This document shows, piece by piece, positions 1 to 5,753 of a stretch of 5,917 nucleotides of DNA. Below the pieces are notes generated by a model that was not told the origin of the DNA, ran no database searches, and saw only the letters and a program-made list of their open reading frames with translations. The stretch lies in contig CAJMQT010000114.1 in NCBI GenBank assembly GCA_905215655.1, forward strand, positions 1-5,917. Direction: 5' to 3'. Within the stretch, counting starts at the first letter, position 1; every line of letters begins with the position of its first letter. Source of the DNA: an uncultured bacterium (GTDB lineage Bacteria; Bacteroidota; Bacteroidia; Bacteroidales; Bacteroidaceae). Made by a program: the position numbers and the translations under genes.

Positions 1-117
1 GCTTTGTGTGTTTAATTAAAAGCTACAAAACATTTGTCTGAACTTCTGCACTTCTGTACTCCTGTACTCCCGAACTTCTGTTCTTCTGCACTCCCCCAAC
101 TTATTAATTCTTAATTT
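1..117 (+). repeat. Right half of a family-A octamer-repeat element (spacer, CATTTGTCT leader, seven octamers, AT-rich tail)
   Basis: Positions 3-40 resemble the reverse complement of the central spacer of the palindrome at 4081-4121: both carry TTTGTGTGTT, then TTAAAAGC, then AAAACATTTGTCTG, with a gap of about five bases and a few substitutions. From 42 to 97 seven 8-bp units run in perfect phase: ACTTCTGC, ACTTCTGT, ACTCCTGT, ACTCCCGA, ACTTCTGT, TCTTCTGC, ACTCCCCC. A tail ending in TTAATTCTTAATT (104-116) matches the tail of the array at 4129-4174. By analogy with 4035-4174, the inverted left arm should lie just outside the window. The tail overlaps the 3' end of the GH25 gene. The repeat is seen directly; dispersal as a unit is inference. 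Confidence 0.8.
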
Positions 118-1300
118 CCCTGAGGAACTCTTTGTAGCTGTCCTGATATCCGTTGAAGACGTTTATGTCCACCTCTCCACGTATTCCGCTCACCCGTCCG
201 TCGGGACAGAGCTGCCAGAAGAGCAGGCGCACGTCGGGCTTGTACTCCCCATAACGTGCTATCCACACGCGGTAACCACGTTGAAGGTCGGGAGCGGAGG
301 GCAGATACTTGTTCACAAAGCGCTGACTTACATACAGGACGGGACGCACGCCGACTGCTCTCTCAACCTGTTTGAGCCACGTCCGTATGCGCGAGAACAT
401 GGCGTTGACGCCTCCCATCTTGCGTATCTGCGCGTCGGAAGGCTCCACATCGAGCACGGGAGGCATGTCGCCGCGACTGAAACGACTGTGTTTCAGGAAG
501 TAAGCCGCCTGCCTTGACGCCGGCGAAGAGGGCGAAAAGAAGTGATATGCGCCGCAGACAATGCCGTGACGGCGCGCCTGACGATAATCGGAAAGGTAGA
601 AAGGATTGCGCACGGAGACACCTTCGGTCGACTTGATGTAAACGAACGACACGGGATAAGACACCGTTCCGCGAATTTCCTTGCGGCTTATCTTGCCGAG
701 GTTGGTTATCCGCAGACGGTCCCAATGTATCGGATATTTCTTCCGTCCCTTGCCGTGCTGGTAGCGGGAGATGTCTATTCCGTAAATCCTTTCGGGCGTA
801 TGACTGATGCGTTCGCCTCTGTACGCGCCGTCTTTCCACTCTCCCGACATGACCTTTCCCGAGGAAACGGCGGCACATCCGAAGCCGTTGCGCTTGCCGC
901 CGAGCCACTTTCCGTCGTAGAAATCTCCGTCCTTGCCGCGGAAGACGCCGTGTCCCGACGGTCGGCAGAGGCTGTCCAGCTCGCCGACATACGTGCCGTC
1001 GGGGTATAAGACGGTGCCGCTGACGATAGTATCGGCAGCCCAACGCGCCCTGACCTCATGCCCGAGACTGTCTGCCGTGGTACCTTCGCCGTGGCGTCTT
1101 CCCGCCTTCCAGCCGCCGGAATACAGCACGCTGTCTTTCAGGGAGAGCACTCCGAAGCCGTCATACAAGCCGTTTTTCACTTCGCCGCGGTATGTGTAAG
1201 CTCCCCGACGGACAACGGCTATGCCCTCGGAGACCTTCTTCACGCATGACGAAAGCGACAGAACGAATATTGAAAGGAGCAAAAACAGGGGCTTTCTCAT
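104..1300 (-). CDS. MORN-repeat lipoprotein with C-terminal GH25 muramidase domain
   Basis: A 398-residue protein predicted to cleave peptidoglycan between MurNAc and GlcNAc from a lipid-anchored position in the envelope. Residues 1-19 form a lipoprotein signal with lipobox LSSC (acylated Cys19). Residues 36-165 carry about five MORN-like repeats, for example YTYRGEVKNGLYDGFG (36-50), YSGGWKAGRRHGEG (60-73) and FYDGKWLGGKRNGFG (127-141); MORN repeats are usually linked to membrane or protein contacts. Residues 172-393 are a GH25 domain: GIDISRYQ (174-181), YIKSTEG (221-227), YHFFSP (252-257), the catalytic-type PPVLDVEPSD (280-289, Asp284 and Glu286), FWQL (361-364) and VDINVFNG (377-384). 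The key acidic residues are present, so it is probably active. The ATG overlaps the upstream stop as ATGA (1297-1300), which indicates translational coupling. The last codons and the TAA lie in a repeat tail. The family call is firm; the role of the MORN part is unknown. Confidence 0.93.
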   Translation of the reverse strand: MRKPLFLLLSIFVLSLSSCVKKVSEGIAVVRRGAYTYRGEVKNGLYDGFGVLSLKDSVLYSGGWKAGRRHGEGTTADSLGHEVRARWAADTIVSGTVLYPDGTYVGELDSLCRPSGHGVFRGKDGDFYDGKWLGGKRNGFGCAAVSSGKVMSGEWKDGAYRGERISHTPERIYGIDISRYQHGKGRKKYPIHWDRLRITNLGKISRKEIRGTVSYPVSFVYIKSTEGVSVRNPFYLSDYRQARRHGIVCGAYHFFSPSSPASRQAAYFLKHSRFSRGDMPPVLDVEPSDAQIRKMGGVNAMFSRIRTWLKQVERAVGVRPVLYVSQRFVNKYLPSAPDLQRGYRVWIARYGEYKPDVRLLFWQLCPDGRVSGIRGEVDINVFNGYQDSYKEFLREIKN

Positions 1301-2343
1301 GGCAGAATGTTGTTAAAACCGAAGCCGAAGGCGTCGGGAGTGATTATCTTTCCGTTCATTGTCAGCCCTTTCAGACAGCCCGTAGAGCTGTAAACGGGAG
1401 CACCGTCGACAGCCAGTTGTCGCGGCAGGTCGTGCCGGCGGGCGTCACGCATGCAGCCTCTGAATATGCGTGGCGCGGCGTTAGCGGCATTGAAACCGTC
1501 GGTATGGCAGCCCGGAAAGACGGGAACGGCTATACTGTCGGCGGCCGCCGGCTTTAAGGTAAACCACGGATGAAAGTCTGATACGACGGCTCCGTCGGGC
1601 GTCTTGGCGTCCTTTGTCTGCAACATGCACAGCCCTTCGGCGTTGTCCCGGGATATCGGCGAGCATGCTACGCGCCGCGTCCTGCCCCGGCGGTCTTTAT
1701 AGACGACGGTGTAAGTTATCACGGGACGTATCTCCACACGCCTGCCGCCGGCGGATTTGAACACGCTGACAAGCGTGTCGGCAAACGCCCGGCAGCGCGC
1801 CGTTTCAACCGAAAGTTCTGCCATCGTATTATATCCAGCGTCGCTGACGCTGTGTATTTTAAGATAATAATCCAGCTCTTCTGCCTGCCGTCGCAGTCGT
1901 GCCCGCAACTCTTCCGCCTTTTCCGCGAGGCTCTTTACAAACCTTCGTGCCTCCTTTCCGCCTATTGTCGCCGTGCGGAACGCCGCATCCCGAGGCTTCA
2001 CCGTCAGCACTCTGCCGCGGCAGGAGGGGAAGAACGGGTATCTGTCGACAAAGCAACCGGCTGTCAGGACGCGGTTCTTCACACCGTCAACGACCGTCAG
2101 CGAGACGCCGTCGAGCCGGTCGAGACACGCCGTATCGCGGACAAACGCTATATTCTTGCCGTTCGCCCGTATGGCGAAATACCACGTCTGCTCCACCAAG
2201 ACGGAGCTTCTCTCCATCCTTTCGGCAGTCAGCGGAAGGAACGAGGGCAGGTATAAAACAAGAACAATCGCTACCGACAATATCGGCAGCGATTGTAAAA
2301 TGATGCGCGCTTGGCGCTTAGTCAATCTCTTCATCAGCCTCAT
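1297..2343 (-). CDS. Membrane-anchored protein with coiled coil; possible degenerate trypsin-like fold
   Basis: No named family is recognised with confidence. From the ATG at 2343 the protein has 348 residues: a basic N-terminus, one hydrophobic segment at about 16-37 (probable inner-membrane anchor), a mixed beta region, a charged helical stretch at about 131-165 rich in E, R, K, A and L (likely coiled coil), and a C-terminal beta-rich part. Three places look like worn chymotrypsin-fold landmarks: VLTAGCF (92-98) where VLTAAHC would sit, GLCMLQTK (237-244) where the DLALL Asp strand would sit, and AVDGAPV (311-317) followed by a GCLKGL strand, where GDSGGPV would sit. The catalytic His, Asp and Ser would all be absent, so it would be a non-catalytic pseudoprotease. 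This is inference from motif spacing. The start is uncertain: ATG at 2343 or 2334, or GTG at 2358; all overlap the 3' end of the inositol phosphate synthase gene. Its stop overlaps the start of the muramidase gene, so it is the middle gene of a coupled operon. Confidence 0.8.
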   Translation of the reverse strand: MRLMKRLTKRQARIILQSLPILSVAIVLVLYLPSFLPLTAERMERSSVLVEQTWYFAIRANGKNIAFVRDTACLDRLDGVSLTVVDGVKNRVLTAGCFVDRYPFFPSCRGRVLTVKPRDAAFRTATIGGKEARRFVKSLAEKAEELRARLRRQAEELDYYLKIHSVSDAGYNTMAELSVETARCRAFADTLVSVFKSAGGRRVEIRPVITYTVVYKDRRGRTRRVACSPISRDNAEGLCMLQTKDAKTPDGAVVSDFHPWFTLKPAAADSIAVPVFPGCHTDGFNAANAAPRIFRGCMRDARRHDLPRQLAVDGAPVYSSTGCLKGLTMNGKIITPDAFGFGFNNILP

Positions 2344-3622
2344 AGCCGCCCATTTCACGGATGGCGTTCTTCAACATGGTGTACTGTTGGAACAAGTCGT
2401 GCACCGGAAGGTGCTCGTCATCGTGCATGGGGCTCTTCAAGTAGAACGACAGCCATGTCTGTATGCCGCTCTTTCCGGCGCGTGCGGCGAGGTCGCCGAG
2501 TAGTGCGAGGTCGAGCAGCAGTGGTGCGGCGAGTATGGAGTCCTTGCACAGGAAGTCTACTTTTATCTGCATGGGGTAGCCCATCCATCCGAAGATGTCG
2601 ATGTTGTCCCATCCCTCTTTGTCGTCGTTGCGCGGCGGGTAGTAGTTGATGCGCACTTTGTGGAAGATGTCTCCGTAAAGGTCGGGATACTCGTCGCCTT
2701 TCAGTATGGTGTCTATCACGCCGAGCTTGCTGACCTCCTTGGTCTTGAAGTTCTCGGGAACGTCGAGCACGAGACCGTCTCTGTTGCCGAGGATATTTGT
2801 CGAGAACCATCCGCTGACGCCCAACATACGTGTGCGGAAGGCGGCGCTGAGCACGGTCTTCATCATTGTCTGACCTGTCTTGAAGTCTTTTCCGGCTATC
2901 GGCATGCCCGTCTTCTCGGCATACTGCCACATCGCGGGGATGTCAAGACAGGTGTTTGGAGCGCCCATTATGAACGGTGCGCCCTCCGAAAGAGCGGCGT
3001 AAGCGTAAACCATCGACGGCGCGATGTGCTTGCGGTCGTCGGCTTTCATCGCTGCCTCGAATGCCGCAAGATTGTCGTGAACGTCCTTGCAGCGGGGCAC
3101 ATATATTTCGGTTGACGCAGCCCAGATGACCACCACGCGGCTGCAACCGTTCTTCTCCTTGAACGAGCGGATGTCTTCGCGCACCTGCTCCACCAGCTGC
3201 CAGCGCGTAGCCGTGGTGTCTTTGGTCCATGTTCCTTCGAGCGCCTTGACATAATCGGGGTCATATACGCCCTTCATGGGCACTATGTTTTCCAGCTCTT
3301 CCTTGACGGGATAGATGTCGCGGTCTCTCAACACCTCGGCGTGCATCGAGCTTTCGAAGGCGTTGTCGGGCAGGATGTCCCATGCTCCGAAGACGATATC
3401 GTCGAGTTTCGGCATCGAAACGATCTCCGACACCTTTTTATATTGAGCCTCATCACCGCGTCCCACGCGGATGTTCGCCATCTGGGTGATTGAACCTACC
3501 GGCTTTCCCATGCCTTTGCGTATCATGAGCACGCCGTTGATAAACGTGGAGCTTACCGCTCCAAGTCCTACGCAGAGGACACCTAACTTGCCCTCCGCCG
3601 GTTTGACATTAGTCTGTTTCAT
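2318..3622 (-). CDS. ino1: myo-inositol-1-phosphate synthase (inositol-3-phosphate synthase)
   Basis: A 434-residue cytosolic enzyme that converts glucose 6-phosphate to 1D-myo-inositol 3-phosphate with NAD as a catalytic cofactor, the first committed step of inositol synthesis. Visible landmarks: an N-terminal dinucleotide-binding loop VGLGAVSST (18-26), APNTCLDIPA (221-230), the conserved GKDFKTGQTMMKTVL (244-258), NILGNRDG (276-283, matching NHLGNNDG of eukaryotic homologues) and CKDSILAAPLLLDL (359-372). Length is close to the family norm and the protein looks intact. In Bacteroides, the homologue feeds synthesis of phosphatidylinositol and inositol sphingolipids, with a CDP-alcohol transferase and a phosphatase nearby; none of those is in this window. 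Here it is the first gene of a three-gene minus-strand operon with envelope proteins. The ATG at 3622 is preceded by A/T-rich sequence and no Shine-Dalgarno; a TAnnTTTG box lies about 90 bp upstream. Confidence 0.95.
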   Translation of the reverse strand: MKQTNVKPAEGKLGVLCVGLGAVSSTFINGVLMIRKGMGKPVGSITQMANIRVGRGDEAQYKKVSEIVSMPKLDDIVFGAWDILPDNAFESSMHAEVLRDRDIYPVKEELENIVPMKGVYDPDYVKALEGTWTKDTTATRWQLVEQVREDIRSFKEKNGCSRVVVIWAASTEIYVPRCKDVHDNLAAFEAAMKADDRKHIAPSMVYAYAALSEGAPFIMGAPNTCLDIPAMWQYAEKTGMPIAGKDFKTGQTMMKTVLSAAFRTRMLGVSGWFSTNILGNRDGLVLDVPENFKTKEVSKLGVIDTILKGDEYPDLYGDIFHKVRINYYPPRNDDKEGWDNIDIFGWMGYPMQIKVDFLCKDSILAAPLLLDLALLGDLAARAGKSGIQTWLSFYLKSPMHDDEHLPVHDLFQQYTMLKNAIREMGGYEADEEID

Positions 3623-3712
3623 ATTATATTTAACTGTATTATCGTTTTATTATTGTGCAGAGTCACGTTGTTTTTCAGGTGTTTGGAGAGACAAACACGT
3701 ATTAGTACAGCA

Positions 3713-3720
3713 CAAATTTA
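3713..3720 (-). promoter_or_regulatory. Candidate -7 box of the inositol phosphate synthase operon
   Basis: On the minus strand this reads TAAATTTG, a perfect match to the Bacteroidota -7 consensus TAnnTTTG. It would start transcription near 3706 and give a leader of about 85 nt before the ATG at 3622. No TTTG -33 element is found at the expected 19-21 bp spacing, so the call rests on the -7 box and its location. Confidence 0.45.
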
Positions 3721-3932
3721 TATAAAAACTGTTTAAAGACCGATGTTTTTTCCCCATCTTTTGCATTTTTGGCAGTAATTAAACAATAAGCGGCTACATG
3801 TTAACTAATTTTATACGATGATCCGGGACGATGCGACTGTCGCGGGGGTACGCCGCAAAGTGCCGGAAAGTTACAATCTGTTACATTATCGCTATATATT
3901 CCTTACAGTTTTCATCGGCAAAGAGCCGTTTT

Positions 3933-4020
3933 GCAAAAGGCGGTCTTTTACCTTGTAAAAGGTTACCTTTCAGCGTGTAAAAGCTTGCCTTTTGCAAGGT
4001 AAAAGGCAAGCTTTTAAATT
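3933..4020. repeat. Four tandem 22-bp units with alternating AAAAG and CTTTT half-sites
   Basis: Four units begin at 3933, 3955, 3977 and 3999, each with G[CT]AAAAG at the start. AAAAG recurs at 3935, 3957, 3979 and 4001, exactly 22 bp apart. The opposite half-site CTTTT recurs at 3945, 3989 and 4011, and as CTTTC at 3967, also in 22-bp register. The rest of each unit varies. GTAAGAAG at 4021 may be a decayed fifth unit. Each unit can pair with itself or with its neighbours, giving several small hairpins. Twenty-two base pairs is about two helical turns, so half-sites of one type lie on the same face of the DNA. Function unknown. Confidence 0.75.
3978..4016. repeat. Perfect 16-bp stem, 7-nt loop hairpin inside the 22-bp repeat block
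   Basis: The arms 3978-3993 (TAAAAGCTTGCCTTTT) and 4001-4016 (AAAAGGCAAGCTTTTA) are exact reverse complements, with loop GCAAGGT. It is made from the third and fourth 22-bp units. It lies between two divergent promoters, where no upstream gene needs terminating, and lacks a proper T-tract after the stem, so it is not called a terminator. Confidence 0.75.
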
Positions 4021-4034
4021 GTAAGAAGATAGAA

Positions 4035-4174
4035 AATAAGAATTAAGAAGTGCAGAAGTACAGAAGTGCAGAAGTACAGACAAATGTTTTATCGCTTTTA
4101 AATAAATTATAACACACAAAAACCAATGTCTGTACTTCTGCACTTCTGTACTTCTACACTTCTTAATTCTTAAT
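4035..4174. repeat. Octamer palindrome: two divergent family-A arrays around a 48-bp spacer
   Basis: The left arm (4041-4080) and right arm (4129-4168) are reverse complements at 39 of 40 positions; extending outward to 4035 and 4174 adds five matches in six. Each arm is made of 8-mers (ACTTCTGC, ACTTCTGT and one ACTTCTAC) ending in ACTTCTTA and an AT-rich tail. Each array begins at the inside with TGTCTG; the left one has the full leader CATTTGTCTG, the right one CCAATGTCTG. The spacer is AT-rich and noncoding. Its reverse complement matches the first 40 bases of the window, so the unit is dispersed. RNA from either strand could fold into a stem of about 40 bp. The right tail ends about 44 bp before the pta -7 box. 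Confidence 0.85.
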
Positions 4175-4217
4175 TAATAAAACCTTTAATTAATTCCTCC
4201 GTTCCGATTATTTTTCT

Positions 4218-4225
4218 TATTTTTG
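4218..4225 (+). promoter_or_regulatory. Candidate -7 box of pta
   Basis: TATTTTTG matches the Bacteroidota TAnnTTTG consensus exactly. Transcription would begin near 4230, leaving a leader of about 40 nt. The -33 region (about 4193-4198, AATTCC) is weak and lies just past the tail of the octamer palindrome. The translation start at 4271 is preceded by A-rich sequence rather than a Shine-Dalgarno, as is usual in this phylum. Confidence 0.5.
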
Positions 4226-4270
4226 CAAAGTTGAAATTACAAAACTTTATACTTAATAAAAACACAAATC

Positions 4271-5281
4271 ATGGATTTAGTACAACAAATCATTGAGCGC
4301 GCTAAAAGCAACAAGCAGCGCATCGTGCTCCCCGAGGCATTGGAGGAGCGCACTCTGAAAGCAGCCGACATGGTGCTTGCAAACGACGTAGCCGACATTA
4401 TCCTTATCGGCAACCCCGCAGAGATCAAATCTCTCGCAGAAAAATGGGATCTCAAAAACGTTGACAAGGCCACCATCATCGACCCTGAAAACAACCCCAA
4501 GAGCGAAGAATACGCCGAACTGCTTGCCGAACTGCGCAAGAAGAAGGGCATGACAATCGAACAGGCACGCGAGCTTGTCAAAGACCCGCTCTACCTCGGA
4601 TGTATGATCATCAAGACCGGAGGCGCCGACGGACAGATATCAGGAGCCCTCAGCACCACAGCCGAGACGCTGCGCCCGGCATTGCAGATCATCAAATGCT
4701 CTCCCGGCATCACATGCGTCAGCGGCGCCATGCTGCTCGTTACGAAACAGCCGCAGTACGGTGAGAACGGCGTACTCGTGGTTGGCGACGTAGCCGTTAC
4801 ACCTATGCCCGACGCACAGCAGCTCGCACAGATAGCCGTATGCACCGCACAGACAGCAAAATCTGTTGCCGGTTTCGCCGATCCTCGCGTGGCAATGCTC
4901 AGCTTCTCGACCAAAGGCAGCGCCTCACACGAGGTAGTTGACAAGGTGGTAGAGGCAACAAAGATGGCAAAAGAGCTGGCTCCCGAGCTGAAAGTGGACG
5001 GCGAGCTCCAGGCAGACGCAGCCCTCGTGCCCTCCGTAGGACAGAAGAAAGCTCCCGGCAGCGACATCGCCGGCAAAGCCAACGTCCTCGTATTCCCCTG
5101 CCTCGAAGTGGGCAACATCGCCTACAAACTGGTTCAGCGCCTCGGCGACGCCGTAGCCCTCGGCCCCATTCTCCAAGGTATCGCACGCCCGGTGAACGAC
5201 CTCAGCCGCGGATGTTCGGTCGACGACATCTACAAACTGGTGGCAATCACAGCCTGCCAGGCAATGGACGCGAAAGCGTAA
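4271..5281 (+). CDS. pta: Phosphate acetyltransferase (phosphotransacetylase)
   Basis: A 336-residue cytosolic enzyme that interconverts acetyl-CoA and acetyl phosphate, the first step of acetate formation with ATP recovery by acetate kinase. The length is that of the short, single-domain class without the N-terminal BioD-like and DRTGG domains of the long enterobacterial type. Landmarks: an N-terminal RIVLPEALEERTLKAA (17-32), GQISGALSTTAETLRPALQI (121-140, with a conserved Arg135), GDVAVTPMPDAQQLAQIA (172-189), SFSTKGS (211-217), DGELQADAA (243-251), FPCLEVGNIAYKL (275-287) and ARPVNDLSRGCSVDDI (305-320), whose Ser312-Arg313 corresponds to the catalytic Ser-Arg pair of characterised enzymes. 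The gene looks intact. In many Bacteroidota the acetate kinase gene follows directly; here a repeat-bracketed gene follows instead and ackA is not seen before the window ends. GC content is about 60% in a 300-bp sample (4621-4920), well above the next gene. Confidence 0.95.
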   Translation: MDLVQQIIERAKSNKQRIVLPEALEERTLKAADMVLANDVADIILIGNPAEIKSLAEKWDLKNVDKATIIDPENNPKSEEYAELLAELRKKKGMTIEQARELVKDPLYLGCMIIKTGGADGQISGALSTTAETLRPALQIIKCSPGITCVSGAMLLVTKQPQYGENGVLVVGDVAVTPMPDAQQLAQIAVCTAQTAKSVAGFADPRVAMLSFSTKGSASHEVVDKVVEATKMAKELAPELKVDGELQADAALVPSVGQKKAPGSDIAGKANVLVFPCLEVGNIAYKLVQRLGDAVALGPILQGIARPVNDLSRGCSVDDIYKLVAITACQAMDAKA

Positions 5282-5290
5282 AAATGAAGA

Positions 5291-5338
5291 TAGGAGTCAG
5301 GAGTTAAAGGAGTTAAGAAGTTAAAGGAGTTAAGACAA
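5291..5338 (-). repeat. Family-B octamer array, inverted copy left of the four-helix-bundle gene
   Basis: Read on the minus strand from 5338, it begins TTGTCTTAACTCC and continues as 8- or 9-mers (AACTCCTT, AACTTCTT, AACTCCTT, AACTCCTG, ACTCCTA). Bases 5309-5338 are an exact 30-bp reverse complement of 5804-5833 and of 5870-5899 on the other side of the gene. It starts about 10 bp after the pta stop and ends about 30 bp before the next start codon. The leader is shorter than in the right-hand copies (ATTGTCTT instead of CATTTGTCTT). Confidence 0.85.
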
Positions 5339-5367
5339 TAGTCCTGTTGCTTTGAAATTTGGAATTT

Positions 5368-5742
5368 ATGACCGTTCGTTTTGAAGATATATTGGCGTGG
5401 CGTAAGGCTTATATGTTTGCTCTTGCAGCATACCGCACCGTTAAAACCTTTCCTGAAAATGAACGTTTCGGACTCTGTTCACAATTCCAAAGAGCCGCAA
5501 TATCTGTTCCGGCAAATATTGCGGAAGGCTACAAGAAATTAAGCAAGGCAGACAAATTAAGGTTTTTCAATATCGCCCAAGGCAGTTTGGAAGAGTGTCG
5601 ATGTTACGTCCATTTGTCAAAAGACCTCGGATATATTGATGCAGAAGCTTATGAAAAGCTTTATGCAAGCCTTGAAGAGGCAAGTAAATTGTTGAATGCG
5701 TACTGCAAAGGCGTGGTGAATAATAATCATCAGACCGAATAA
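5368..5742 (+). CDS. Four-helix-bundle protein of the 23S rRNA-intervening-sequence family
   Basis: A 124-residue protein from ATG 5368; a TTG three codons upstream (5359) is possible but less likely. It carries the family signature QFQRAAISVPANIAEGYKK (42-60) followed by helices with FFNIAQGSLEECRCY (69-83) and LGYIDAEAYEKL (90-101), so it is a complete member of the family first known from proteins encoded inside 23S rRNA intervening sequences. Related four-helix proteins include Avd of diversity-generating retroelements; the molecular function of the stand-alone members is not established. It has no signal peptide or membrane segment. GC content is about 45% over 5401-5700, against about 60% in pta, which hints at separate origin. 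No convincing promoter box was found; transcription could come through from pta. It is framed by inverted octamer arrays, much as rRNA-borne relatives sit inside a long stem-loop. Confidence 0.9.
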   Translation: MTVRFEDILAWRKAYMFALAAYRTVKTFPENERFGLCSQFQRAAISVPANIAEGYKKLSKADKLRFFNIAQGSLEECRCYVHLSKDLGYIDAEAYEKLYASLEEASKLLNAYCKGVVNNNHQTE

Positions 5743-5753
5743 GAGTAAAAGAG

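Larger units (their letters stand above)
3623..4270. other. Divergent intergenic region between the inositol-phosphate synthase operon and pta
   Basis: This 648-bp stretch has no convincing coding region. From left to right it holds the leader and promoter of the minus operon (about 3623-3745), a low-information AT-rich part (to about 3815), a GC-richer part at 3819-3865 that includes an 11-bp palindrome GCGACTGTCGC (3833-3843), a 22-bp-period repeat block (3933-4020), the octamer palindrome (4035-4174) and the pta promoter. Nothing resembling a known riboswitch was seen. Confidence 0.8.

Noticed and set aside
542..1249. Plus-strand open frames over the muramidase gene
   Set aside because: They are antisense to a strongly supported domain protein, have no recognisable domains, and are expected by chance in GC-rich DNA.
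2344..2358. GTG start at 2358 for the middle operon gene
   Set aside because: It adds five residues deeper in the synthase gene and is a rarer start codon than the ATGs at 2343 and 2334; it cannot be fully excluded.
3819..3865. GC-rich patch as a structured small RNA or riboswitch
   Set aside because: Only one short palindrome is visible and no known riboswitch core was recognised.
4591..5186. Minus-strand open frames over pta
   Set aside because: They lie antisense to the conserved pta coding sequence and show low-complexity composition with no family motifs.
5359..5367. TTG start for the four-helix-bundle gene
   Set aside because: The ATG at 5368 gives the usual family N-terminus, and the three extra codons add nothing recognisable.
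5609..5620. CATTTGTC inside the four-helix-bundle gene as another leader
   Set aside because: It is not followed by octamers and encodes conserved-looking residues; a chance match is likely.
5368..5742. Avd protein of a diversity-generating retroelement
   Set aside because: No reverse transcriptase, template repeat or variable repeat is in the window, and the sequence fits the stand-alone intervening-sequence family better.
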